64,000 nucleotides of DNA. It comes from Linepithema humile. Lineage: Eukaryota; Arthropoda; Insecta; Hymenoptera; Formicidae. How positions within the stretch are numbered: the first letter of the stretch is position 1; each line of letters opens with the position of its first letter. Below, one piece after another: positions 22,485-33,300 of the stretch. A program made the position numbers and the translations under genes. Location: contig NC_090135.1 in the NCBI RefSeq assembly GCF_040581485.1, positions 9,479,001 to 9,543,000 on the forward strand. The letters are read 5' to 3'. The notes beneath the pieces are model-generated. The model searched no databases and was not told the DNA's origin. It saw only the letters and a program-made list of their open reading frames with translations.

Positions 22485-23700
22485 CTTTCGAAGGAGACCG
22501 CGATCGTTCAGTCTTCAATAAAGAGTCTGTTCGCAAATAAAGTTTTTAAATAACAAAAATACTTTATTATTGTTCGGAGAATTATAATATACTAATTATA
22601 GTTATTTGATAGTAATCTTTAATGTTGCATTTCTTTTTGTGGTAAATTGTCTTCTTGAATTTGAATTAAGACATCGATATGTATATTTATCGAGAAACAT
22701 GTTGCGACTTATATCTGTTTCTTCATTGTCGTTCCGCGAATAGAGCTGATTTACGGCGACTTTGCGGCGCGTTAACTTTCGCAAACACGCGAACGCACTC
22801 GAGATGGACGATAGGCATGTCGAATGGCGGGTTGTTCGATTACTTTGCGCGCGTTTTTGCCGTCGCTCATCTAGGCGAATGTCGAACGATAACGTCGAAC
22901 GGGACGACGGGCGTCGGAGAAAGTATTTCGCTCGGTCGGCCAGCGCTGCATTGCCACGGCCGTCCTCTCTGCACTGCGCACGACGCACGCCCCGTCGGCT
23001 TAATGATGTCATTGACTCGCGTGAACGACTCGCGCGCGAGGCAACCATATCGCGAAACCGCCGCCCGGGCCGGATACGCTCCCGGAATAAATTATTCGGC
23101 GCCGCCGTTTCGAACAAGGCGGACAGGTGCGATACATGCGAACGAATATGAATATGGAATTGCAATCCCGCGTGCACTGTATTTAAATACTCATTGTGCA
23201 GCGCAGTAATGGCATTAGAGTTATAATCAGTCGTTCCAGCTAAAATGATAAAATAATATATTAAAAACGTTTAACAAGCAATATATTTTGCTTTTAAATC
23301 GCGAGAAGGGTGACGCGTAATAGTCGCGCATAATAAATGAAATAATATTTAATTCCACAAGCTTTTGCAATTTAAAAAGAATTTTATCAAGAAGAATTCT
23401 CGCACAAACAAGATTCTAGAAGTTTAATTTGTGGATCAGCTGCAATTATTACAACAGATTGTTTGAAAGATCTTTGCGTGTTTTTCTACAAACTCAATTG
23501 CGGAAATAGATATGCAAAAGAGAGAAATAAAATTAATCGTGACATTATAATTGAAACGAATAGATGGATTTAAAAATGAAAAATGTATCGCAGCACGCAA
23601 ACATTTTTGAAATGCTTGCCAACTTTCCCATTTCTCATTACTATGATTATGATTCCGCGGTGTCAATCATGAATATACCATTTATCACGCGTCGAAAAAA
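22485..23700. other. Non-coding stretch around a CpG-rich block
   Basis: AT-rich at 22485-22690 and 23210-23700. The CpG-rich centre (about 22730-23200) has overlapping 191-codon minus, 176-codon plus and 129-codon plus frames, all arginine-rich and unrecognised. Mutual overlap of three long frames is typical of GC-driven open frames. Confidence 0.5.
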
Positions 23701-24247
23701 ACACAACGCTCACCCACGGTGAATGCGACTGCGCTCTCTTTCGAGGTTCTTTCTTTCGCGGGCCCCAGTTAGAGCTATCGCGAGCTTCGCTCCCCGGTTC
23801 GCTAGGGTGAGGGGCACGGGCGGCGGGCCGAGTGGCATCTCGAGATAGGGAAAGGGGCGGCGAGGAGCGGGCGGGGAACGGCGACGGGGAAGGGACGAGC
23901 GGGTCGGTGCAGCGCCGAGCGGCAGCAACGATGCAATTAGGCGAGTTATGCAGAATGACGTCACACTTCGGTCCCGGGGTAACTGTGCTGAGTCAAGGAC
24001 AGCCTGCCCAAGGCCCTGCCGAGCGACCCCCTGCCCCTTCGACCCCTCGCCCGTTCGCGTGGAAACCCGCTCCTCTCGTCGCCGCGCGCGCGCGCGCGCG
24101 CGAATTTCTCTCTTTCTCTCCTTTTCGCGTTTCTTTCTCTCCTCTTCTCTCCCCGTGATCCTTCTGCGTCCTCGTGCCTCGTTCTCGCAGCCTCGTTGGT
24201 CTTCTTTGTTGTCCGCGAACAAAGTGCATTGTCGTTAAGTTAAGTCA
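23701..24247. promoter_or_regulatory. GC-rich island with CRE and AP-1 sites
   Basis: Within a CpG-rich block lies a non-repetitive core (23936-24010) with GGCGAGTTATGCAG, a full CRE TGACGTCA at 23956-23963 and an AP-1 site TGAGTCA at 23989-23995. It is followed by (CG)10 and CT-rich tracts. CRE and AP-1 sites bind bZIP factors (CREB/ATF, Jun/Fos). The density suggests an enhancer or promoter. Overlapping frames (170 and 78 codons minus, 108 and 96 plus) are unrecognised. Confidence 0.35.
24083..24102. repeat. (CG)10 tract
   Basis: Twenty bases of perfect alternating CG, a sequence that readily adopts Z-form DNA and is rare in genomes with CpG depletion. Confidence 0.9.
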
Positions 24248-24276
24248 CGCCCGATCGATGGTCGGTCGATCGGGCG
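24248..24276. other. Perfect 11-base-pair hairpin
   Basis: CGCCCGATCGA and TCGATCGGGCG are exact reverse complements separated by the seven bases TGGTCGG. The stem is GC-rich and would be stable as RNA or cruciform. It lies just after the CRE/AP-1 island. Confidence 0.6.
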
Positions 24277-24939
24277 AGACGGCGTGAAGAGGCGGAGGAG
24301 GAAACCGCAGCCGGTTTCGATCGACGTAATCGCCGGACTGATATTAGAGGGATTTGTCGTTCAAGTATTCCTCCCTGTGTCCTAGAAGGGCTTCGATGAA
24401 GGCGCGTTTCTCTCGCGAAAGAACGGAAATATCTCTTGTCGGCGATATCGTTATTTTCATCGCGTTTTTTAATTCACGACATTGTGTAATCGAACTCGAT
24501 TGTACAATTCTGTAAAATGGCGATTTCTTATTTTTCTCTAAATTAATTAATGAAGAGAAGAAAGTTAACGGAAAGTTAACATTTTTAAACTTTATTAGCA
24601 AAAAGTGTTGGTTTGGAAATATTGGAAAAATATCGAATAGGAAATATTTTCTCTTTCACGTCTGCAAATTGGTCAATTAAAGCTGTTGATAGAAACGATA
24701 ATCAATTTATTATTTAGTTTTATTTATTATTTTCATAACTCTTGCCAATTTAAGCACGAATTTAGAACTAATTGGTGCTATTCGCCCTGAGTATTCACCA
24801 GGATGTCTGGATATTTAGATGATATCTGAGATATTAATCGGAATATCCGAGCGTCTAGCTTGTTGCAAAATAATTAGCGATTTCACTTGGAAAATTATGC
24901 ACGTAAAATAAAGCAACGCATTGTTTCGCATAGAACCAG
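24277..24939. other. Spacer, mostly AT-rich
   Basis: GC-rich only to about 24440. An inverted repeat GGATATT/AATATCC spans about 24809-24850. No gene is supported; an 85-codon minus frame (24344-24601) lacks an ATG near its start. Confidence 0.5.
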
Positions 24940-25152
24940 ATGCAGTGCTTTCGTGCAAAGCACTTTCTCCGTTCGTGTAAACAAGCTAATGCGTGTTCGA
25001 GCAGTTTTTACGTGGACATTAAGTCTCCGGAACTATCAGCAATTTCGCATAATGGACTGATGTTTCGGATATTTCATGCGGGCATTAAGTCTCGAAAGGA
25101 CTACATATTGCCAGCGATTTCGGGTAATGGACAGATGACGGCCGAATTTTAG
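24940..25152 (+). CDS. 70-codon frame with in-frame internal repeat (hypothetical)
   Basis: The frame has a true ATG and ends in TAG. Its second half holds two copies of a motif: residues about 26-41 read D-I-K-S, three to six variable residues, then A-I-S-x-N-G-x-M. The second copy starts 66 bases later and carries a 9-base insertion. Offset and length difference are both multiples of three, so the repeat stays in frame. Composition is not the arginine-rich type of nearby chance frames. I recognise no family, signal peptide or membrane segment. It may be a small peptide gene, a coding exon, or a minisatellite that happens to be open. Confidence 0.2.
   Translation: MQCFRAKHFLRSCKQANACSSSFYVDIKSPELSAISHNGLMFRIFHAGIKSRKDYILPAISGNGQMTAEF
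25015..25137 (+). repeat. Two-copy tandem repeat inside the 70-codon frame
   Basis: Copy 1 is 25015-25062 and copy 2 is 25081-25137. Shared blocks are CATTAAGTCTC near the start and AATGGAC plus GATG near the end. Differences are mostly substitutions plus one 9-base indel. Confidence 0.65.
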
Positions 25153-25795
25153 TGTGTGTGCGTACATTACTCTCAGCCTTGAATATTAAAATGTCTGAAA
25201 TAATAGCGAGTTGTCGTACAGATGTCCGTGAATATAAATAATATTATTATATTTTTACTATAAATATTTACTTTTTTATTTTACAGATCAACTTTGTGCG
25301 CGTAATCGGTGCTGCAAAATATATTCGTTCCGTCGTATAGTATAACAAAATGCGCGTCGGGAGTGCCGTTAATGCCGAGAGTTATAGCGAATCTATAGAT
25401 GAACGCATTTTTGCTGTATGACAAATATTGGGACACGATTTTTTTTTACTTTGGGCTTGGCTCGGGCGAGGGAAAGGTCGGTTTCAATCATAAAATCTCG
25501 ACTACGGCAAAGGCATCTTCGATTCTACACGAGGGCCAATATAATGGCAACCGATTGCTTTTCAGATGCCTTGTATCTAGTCGGTTGATTGGATGACTAA
25601 TCGCACCTCATCTTCTTCGAGCTTACCTTTGCCCTCTGTTTTGAGAGAATCGTGCCCGAATTGGTAAAAATGTGGTCGTCTGAAACGCGGACGGAATTCG
25701 CGCGTAACGTCACAGCTTGGACAATTCGGTTCGATTCGCCTGTGACGTCGGGAGTGCCGTTTTAAGTATCGCGCGATTTTCGTATTCAGGTACGC
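25153..25795. other. Stretch between candidate exons
   Basis: It includes acceptor copy 1 and a 65-codon plus frame at 25399-25596, with unremarkable composition and no recognised family. The 15-16-base word CGTCGGGAGTGCCGTT (one mismatch at the first base or none) appears at 25356 and 25746, a second sign of local duplication. Confidence 0.4.
25266..25296 (+). repeat. Duplicated splice-acceptor-like segment, copy 1
   Basis: These 31 bases match 26225-26255 at 29 positions. They comprise a T-rich tract, ACAG, and then ATCAACTTTG. After the match the copies diverge. Downstream of this copy one frame stays open for 17 codons and then stops, with no clear donor. It may be a terminal exon or a decayed duplicate. 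Confidence 0.6.
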
Positions 25796-25911
25796 ATGCG
25801 AGCAATGTATGCGCCGCGAACGCGTGTGATTCAATGTGAGTGCTTCGAAGGACCACTGAGAGGAGGAGGAGGCTCAGGAGGAGCATCGGGCGCCGGCGGA
25901 GCAACTTTACG
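25796..25911 (+). CDS. Possible first coding exon (hypothetical)
   Basis: From an ATG the frame reads 38 codons including a Gly/Ser/Ala-rich run (RGGGGSGGASGAGGA) and ends in ACG directly before GTAAGCA, an acceptable donor. Splicing to the acceptor at 26245 keeps the frame open through the next interval. A second phase is also open across the junction but lacks an ATG. Simple GGA triplets weaken the coding case; a non-coding RNA exon is an alternative. Confidence 0.18.
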
Positions 25912-26224
25912 GTAAGCAATAATTCATTTATTTGTTATTCGCAAAATATTGCATATAAAATATTATATAATGTAGCGCATATAAAATATTTAAAATACTT
26001 GAAATATTTAGTAAAATATTTATAATAGTAAATTAATATTCACCATTCTTAGAAATTTTTTACGTATTAATATTTCAACTAATTAAACTTTTTTTTGTAT
26101 TAAAAAAATATATTTTTGAAAATTTTAATTCTTTGTTTAGACGTGTGCATAAATAAACGAATATAAAGTTTAATGTGCGCAGTAATTATTTTATAAATAT
26201 TAATTATTTCGAACACTAATCTGG

Positions 26225-26255
26225 ATTTACTTTTTTGTTTTGCAGATCAACTTTG
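26225..26255 (+). repeat. Duplicated splice-acceptor-like segment, copy 2
   Basis: Second copy of the 31-base T-rich tract, GCAG and ATCAACTTTG segment. The two differences from copy 1 are A-to-G changes in the tract and at the base before CAG. Retention of the acceptor consensus in both copies suggests a duplicated exon boundary. Confidence 0.6.
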
Positions 26256-26305
26256 CATCAACACACCGTCAAAGAACGACAACTCCGCTGCTGCGCATCG
26301 TACCG
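26246..26305 (+). CDS. 60-base exon-like interval (hypothetical)
   Basis: It is bounded by a T-rich acceptor ending GCAG and a strong donor CCG/GTGAGTAAT. Its length is exactly 20 codons. In the phase continuing from 25796-25911 it reads residues such as STLHQHTVKERQLRCCASYR; another phase is open too. Splice signals on both sides make this the best exon candidate in the window. No homologous protein is recognised, so coding status is uncertain. Confidence 0.28.
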
Positions 26306-26352
26306 GTGAGTAATTTACTTATTTCGCACGGACAATAACATTAATATAAATA

Positions 26353-26379
26353 ATTAATATAAATAATATTTATATTAAT
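26353..26379. other. 27-base AT palindrome
   Basis: ATTAATATAAATA and TATTTATATTAAT are exact reverse complements around a single A. The left arm is also part of a 13-base direct repeat starting at 26341. It lies just downstream of the 60-base exon candidate. Confidence 0.6.
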
Positions 26380-27939
26380 ATTAAGTTGGGGATAGCAAAT
26401 AAACGCGGCGCGGCATCGAGGCGAGAAGCTCGGCCGGTTCGCCTTGGAAACGATCGCGTTTAAAACGCATCGATCCGTGTGCTCGTCGGCATGCCGCGGT
26501 CGGCGAATTTTCAGCGCCGAGATTCAGCCGAATATAATTCGCAAAACACTCTCTTTGCGAGTTTCCGCCCATATCGGTAGAAATGCAATACTTATTATTA
26601 GTGCACCGTTGTTGCATCATCCTTTTTATCTGGGTAGCTCTTTTTATCTGAATGAACCAGACAGTGTTTGTCGATCTAGTCATCTCGCGCGCACACGATT
26701 ACTTGACGAAAATAAAAGAGAGATCATCGAACGAGCGTACTTTTTCCTCGTTGTGACGTAGCGATAAGCGGTCAACCTTTGGTAGATTCTGATAGACGAT
26801 AACACCGCGTGGATAGCTTGTACAAGTAGAATTGTAGATATAATGTTTGACATTTTTGTACGCGTGGTATTTCAAAGAGCAATAAACTAATATCGCAAAT
26901 TGCAAACGTAGTTGTATTTATATTTTTTACGCAAAATAAAATTTATGATAAAAGAGTCTCGGAAATTTTATATTATTTATAACAATAAATTTTAGATTTT
27001 TTTATAATAATTAAAGTGCCATTTTAAATTTTTTTAAACATCAAAAATTTTTTTTGTTTTTTTTTTTTTTAGTTTAAATTAGATTAAATTACTAAAAAAA
27101 TGAAGTGTTGACTTTTTAAAGCAAATGTATTGCAACAGCGTTCGATTTGCAACGACCTTTTCGTGATTTGTTGAATGCCGAAAAAAACGCTTCGGTCATC
27201 GCAGTGACACAACTGCGCTCTTCGCAAGGGAGGATAAGGTCTTTTTCTATTTAATTCCGGTATCGCTTTATAAGGAAGTTGTAGTTTGCGCGCGATACTC
27301 AGGGTCTTCGTTGACGTTTAATTAACCAACTGCGCAATCGAACTAATTATACTCAGCGTGCAATAATTTATATACAATTGCTCAAGTGCATTTAGATAAG
27401 TCGCGAGAAATAAAGTTTTACGAATTTAACACAAGTATATTTTTAGAATTATATGAAATTTTATTATCAAGTTTTTTAATAAATTATAATACATACAAGA
27501 AATAATATTTTGATTTAAATTTCAATGCAGTAAAATCATTGAAACAATATTAGAGGTTTACTCTGCGCTGCTTGCGTATTTGTATACTTTTACGCAACCT
27601 GATTCCGAATTTTTTTTCACGAGAATTACGCGACGCTCTGCAATATGTTATTTCCAAAGAATCGCTTTTGCGTATATTGTTACAGCAAGGCTTTGTCGAC
27701 GGATAGTTATTTTAAACGTGTCCGAAATCTCGCGTTACGCGAATATTTCTGTTCCGTATTAACAACACCGATGTACGTACGCTTCACAGCTTGGGTGCTA
27801 TTTCTCGCGCGCGTTGTTTTCCAGAATAATACACACGAACGGCCGTTCAACTTATATTATTTCTGCAACTGCGCTTATCGTTGTTTTTGCAACGCGGAGC
27901 ACGAATGTTATTTTGCGCAGCGTAAGATAAGTTCTCTCA

Positions 27940-27944
<5 letters not shown>
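26380..27944. other. Non-coding stretch
   Basis: CpG-rich at about 26390-26530, otherwise mainly AT-rich with long T runs near 27040-27070. GTTGCATCA is at 26611-26619. A 105-codon plus frame (26444-26761) begins without an ATG and is unrecognised. Confidence 0.5.

Positions 27945-27978
<34 letters not shown>
27945..27978 (+). repeat. (TC)17 microsatellite
   Basis: Perfect TC repeat of 34 bases preceded by a shorter interrupted CT tract. Confidence 0.9.
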
Positions 27979-27981
<3 letters not shown>

Positions 27982-30300
27982 GGAGAATTCTTCGCTCGTA
28001 ATTAAGTTTCCATTGCGAGATTAACGAAGTTGCGATCTTAATGAAACTTTCGCGGACGATTAAATAATAGCTCGACTTTAGCCGTCACGTTCACTGATTT
28101 GCAAGCTCCGCAGAAGACGTTCTGCATTTTACAACCAATTGGAGATCATTTTAGCTCCATCCATAGAATAATCGCACCGTCTTTGTGTAACTGCAACGCT
28201 CTTTCTCGACACTTTTTCTTTATTACGGATAATAGTCTTCTCTCTGATAATACAACAAAGAGGATTTCTCACGACGGATCATTTCCACGGCGCGATTTCG
28301 TAATGACGTTTATAATCGCACTAATACGCCAGCTGCAATGTGCGGCAACGCGCAACGTAAGAATATCGAGATTCTATGTCATGGACCCAGCCTTGAATTA
28401 AGTCTACTATTCGCGCGCGCGCGCGCGCGCGCGGGGTGATGCGGCCAACCCAATTATATATTTATTCGCTACGTAATATCGCGTACGCTGGCCGTGATCC
28501 GACCGCAGCGTGTGCCATGCGACTCTTGTATAATCATTATGTAATTCAACGCGGGCATAGAAGAGTACGACAATTGGCTCAAGTCGGGATTAGGTCTGTC
28601 CGTCGATTATGTGTTGTGCAGGTGGATCGAAAATCGCGTGATTTCGCCATCGATCTTTGCGTCGCTTCAGATATAGCGCTCGCGATAATAGCAATATGCC
28701 TATTTCTGGCGCAGAGCTACGCTCTGTGACGTTAGACGCCGATGAAGAATGCTCGCGATTGCATTATTAAACTCTTGGAGTTCCCAATTTAGACTGTGTC
28801 GTTAAAAAGAATTATTTTTGTAGCGTATGTTATAGTGTCAAAAAATAATAAGCATTTATTTATAATAAATTGTAAGAGAAGATTATGAAAAATTTATTGC
28901 AAAACCGCTGTCGATTTGAAAAACTTTATCGTTACATTCTTTGCAGCTTTTTTTAATACATAAAATCGATTGTATAACTGCTATAGATTAAAAAAAAATA
29001 GTTAATATTCTCTATCATTTCTTATTTTTATTTATTACGAATTTATTTTTATTAATATTCTACTTGTGGGTTATGTTTATTATATTTTTATGCTAAAGCA
29101 ACTATATAACTTAGTTTCGTCGCAATTTATGTGTCATACACGGTATGTCGGGATTCAAAGGGTTGAGAATTCAAATGAGTTCCGCGAGCGCGATTAGAAT
29201 TCCAATCGCGACATAATAATTAGCGTCGACACGCGAGAATGGAGCGATAACGGCACGAAGGTGTTTTCGATTAATTCCTCATTAGGTTCGTCTCTTTCTC
29301 GCTCTTGTGGGACATGTCCGTAAATCACGCCGCGATCGATTACACCGGGCGATTAAACGCGAAGTGTCGAAGGTGAGACGGCGGCTTAGACGGGAGCGAG
29401 CACGCGATAAGATCGCTAATGACATTTCCCTTACGTCCATCGCGAGGCGAATCGTGTCACTTCACCTTGTCGTAATGGTTCGCTAACGGTACCCGGCTGC
29501 GCGATAGTAAAGAAAGGATTTCGTACTCGCCTCCGCGACAACGTGACAATGCTCCGTTTAACGCTGATTCATTATCTCCCGCTTTTATTCCGGCATTTTT
29601 TCCTTGATACGCTTCGGACGTTTAATCGATCGAAGTTCGATAACAATTTATGGCGTGTTACGAAGATATTGCGTGAAATAATGTCTGTGATTGTCGTTTG
29701 ATTACGGGCGTGCACGTGACCACGGCGTTGCGACGTGTAATTCATTACAAGATTGTTGTTTGCGCGTTACCTTGTGTCTGCTGTAACGATCGCGAGAGAA
29801 CGTTACATAAAATAGTAATAACGCGTGCTGTTACATAAAAATACACCGCAAGTAGCCGATCGAAGGCGAGCTGCAATACTCGACAGATTATGATTTAATG
29901 CTATTAATCAATCGAAGTTAATTAAATTTTCCTCGATACAAGATTTCTCACTTTAATTGCGCAGCTTTTATTAGTTGCAAATAATATTAAAGTTATTCTG
30001 TTTTAATTTAATTTAATTTTAGTTTTTTTTTTTATCACATGTTATTTATTTTCTTATTTTTATATTTATCTTGTTCATAATAATTTAATATTGATTAAAT
30101 ATAAGAAAATTATTTTTTAATAATAAAATTAATAGTTACTAATAATTGTTGAAAAAAAAATTTATTTATGGCTATAAAATGCAGAAAAAAATTAATATAA
30201 AATATGATTTTTATTTTTATTTATTATCTGCCTATTTTTAAAAACTTTTATTGTAATTTAAATTTTGATTGTCATTTCTGGATTATGATACGACCACTGC
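27979..30300. other. Non-coding stretch
   Basis: Mixed at 27979-28740, AT-rich at 28790-29130, CpG-rich at 29160-29830, then AT-rich. Frames of 100 codons (28099-28401) and 97 codons (28436-28729) lack support. A (CG)11 tract is inside. Confidence 0.5.
28412..28433. repeat. (CG)11 tract
   Basis: Twenty-two bases of perfect alternating CG; likely Z-DNA-forming. Confidence 0.9.
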
Positions 30301-33300
30301 TTTTCCGAAGAAATGACGTATGAGTTCTTCGCGAGCGAAACGGCGGGTGTGCTTTTTCCGCGTGGATTCGCGCAAGATTGAAATATCGCGCAGGTGGTTT
30401 CTATTACGCCAGAAACGGTGACGTGGATCAAAGAAAATTCTATCGTGCTCACGGACGAGCACGGCGAAGGCCGACGTTCTCTAACAGAGGAACGGTAAAA
30501 TGACGAATAGCAGTGACGCCGATACGCGCGAGAGATCTTATCTCACTCACTATCACGTAACTAACGTGTTAGATATTGATCTGCGACGCGAACTGCGGAG
30601 GCCTCGCTTTCGCGACGTAGTTGTAGTTCGTTCTATAATTAATTAATTGTGCAATGTTGCATATCGCGCTTGGCTCGATGACTGGATCGAGTTGTTCGCG
30701 CTGGTGAAAAAAAAGTTGAGTCAATTTTTCAATTAGGGTCGTCTTGCATGATGCACGAATGCCACACGATTTGGTGAAAATTTAAGGGCAACTTTAAAAG
30801 GCATAGGTTTAACTTGATCGAGAACCTCTCCTCACGTGACGAGGACACGTAAGCCCGTTCGGCCTTTATCACGTTCGTGAGTCAGCCGGAAGAACGCTTG
30901 CTGTGTTACGAAGTGACGCTAGTCGCTCTTCGATCGTTTCCCTTTCTTTCTATAGAATCGAAAATTATATAGAAAAAATTATATTAGAGAAATATATAAA
31001 ATTAATTATATAGAAAATTCTTTAACCTTTATTATATTACGAATATTTGAAGTCAGTATCTCTTTTATTCTTTTTTTTCTGTTTTCCTTACAAAGTCCAT
31101 TATTCACTATCTAGTTTATTATCTACAGAAGTTATCTTTAAAGAAGATCTTAAAATGAAGAATTTTTATCTGAATATAGGTGTAAGCAGGAAATATGATA
31201 TAAGATCATAGATATCGTTTACTTATTTACTTGAAGTTTGTAAATATACTTCTTGTTGCGTAAAGAACTTATCTATGCCTTTAAATTTTAACAAAACTTT
31301 ATCCAAATTTGTTATGTGCGTTTGTCACGGTTATCGTTTACGTCAGCGTTAATCTTCAGCTTGAATTATTTTCTGTTATGAAGCTTAGAAGTGTGTGCTT
31401 TTGTTTCATTCTATTTTGCCATAATATTTTCTTGCGCTTCTAAATCAGATTCTGCCCGACATTCTCGATCGATCCGTCGTCCGCCTATTTCGAGAACGGG
31501 GTTTCGGTATTCGGTCGCCTGTCGCTGTGGCTTTCCGGTCGTCGATTTTGCATTCCCGCCGATTCCACGTCCCACTGGTCTACTCACCGTCTAATTCTAT
31601 TGTCGCGCAACGCGCTATTACGCTGACTACATAAAAGGAAGTCGCGCTGCGAACGACGTCTATTTCCGGCTGCTAACCTCGACCCTTTTGCTCCATTTGT
31701 CGCGGCGCGTTAATTGGGGCGATCCTTCTTCGATTCGTTCAACAGATTCTGACGTGCGAGTCTAACATGTCGATCGTTCGATCGATCAGAAAATAGACGA
31801 CCGTCAAGTTTTCCGCGCGGATCCGCTCGTTACGTAAACCACGTCGTTGTTTAATTGCATATGCAATAATTGCGAATGATCGCGATAAGCTTCGCGACTC
31901 GTGCCAACGTGACGTAATTACACATTTTGTTGCGATACTATCTTTTGAAATAACTATTAATAGAAGCGATTTTAAAGAAATAATTCGCCGCTCGAAAAAG
32001 CTGAGAAAAATCTGATTTTGTTCAGAAATTTTTCTTTCAGCATTTATCTGTTCTTGATGCAGGCATTCTTCTTTCAATATTTATTTTTATATTTATTTTT
32101 ATCTTTTAATATTTACATCCAAAAAATATACAAATAGCACTCTTCATCTCACGATAGACGAAAACATAAGCGATAAGATTTTATATAATGTATTTTAAAA
32201 GTTTATCTTTAAACGTTTATCTCTTACCGGAAGTCACATATAACTTCTTTTATTTGTTATCCTTGTGTAATATAATCGAGAAATATTAGAGCGGTCTCAA
32301 TGTAGACGAAAAATGCAAGCGATAAATTGTGTTTTTATCCAAGTCTGTTTCAAATGTTTATTTCTTATTGAAAATGTAAAAACTTTTTTAATTTGCTATA
32401 CTTGCGTAATACAATTCTTGGAAATCCAAAAGTGCCGCACGATACAACATTTTTATTTTAATATCGAAAACATAATTGTTAATATAATTGACAATACAGC
32501 GAATTTGTATAATTATGGATCTATTTTATTTATTTTATTTGAGTAGAACAGCTTTTTTTCTCATAATAAAATTTATAAATAATAAAAAAGAGAAAAAGGA
32601 GATTACAATATCGTAATTGTTAATATAATTTACAATTATGATGTTAACAATTTTACAGTTAGAAAAGAGGATATTTCGATAGAAAAATTTGAATTCTTGT
32701 TTTCGGTAATTCGATGGAAATATATGTGACTCGCACGTATGAATAAAACATTCTTGCGCGGTGCAGTTACGTTCCTTTGTGCAATCGGATTACTCCTCTC
32801 GCGAATATAACACCTGCTGTGATGCGTCAATCGAATTTCCGACGCAATTGCAGCGAGGCGGTTTTCGCGCGCCGTCATCACGGGAATCGCCCTCTCTCGT
32901 GATTCTCTTTATCCCCCGTGTTGTTTGCCCGAGACGCGGATTAAAGCGAAAAACTCACACGCACCGGTTTGCATCCCCGGCGAGAACAATTTCGAAACGA
33001 CGCGCGTGAACGAATAAACAAATTCGTGCTGCACAATCGTTGTCTAATGTCGCGTCAGTGCAGTGTCGCATGGCTTATCGTCGCGTGATAATCGTGCCGA
33101 TGACGTGCTCTTCTGCCTACTTTGTTATCTATCTTTTCGTAACAATAGCTTACAACATCGTCGATGCATCGTACTTTTGTTCATTTTCTTTGCAAGCTAT
33201 TGTAAGAAATTAATTTTTTTATCCGTCCCATTTTAAACTTGCGTCAGCAATGATTTCGAACAATTATAATTTTGCTATTGAAATGGAGTTTATAGTGTTT

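Noticed and set aside
22602..23209. 191-codon minus and 176-codon plus frames
   Set aside because: They cover the same CpG-rich DNA on opposite strands, and a third 129-codon frame overlaps both; none resembles a protein family.
24228..24240. Seed match to mir-33 (GTGCATTGT)
   Set aside because: The nearby hairpin does not pair with this segment, and the 3' half does not match.
27386..27394. Complement of the mir-277 seed
   Set aside because: The seed alone matches; the rest of the mature sequence and the precursor arm are absent.
28436..28729. 97-codon plus frame
   Set aside because: Starts just after a (CG)11 tract in ordinary sequence; no domain, signal peptide or splice context.
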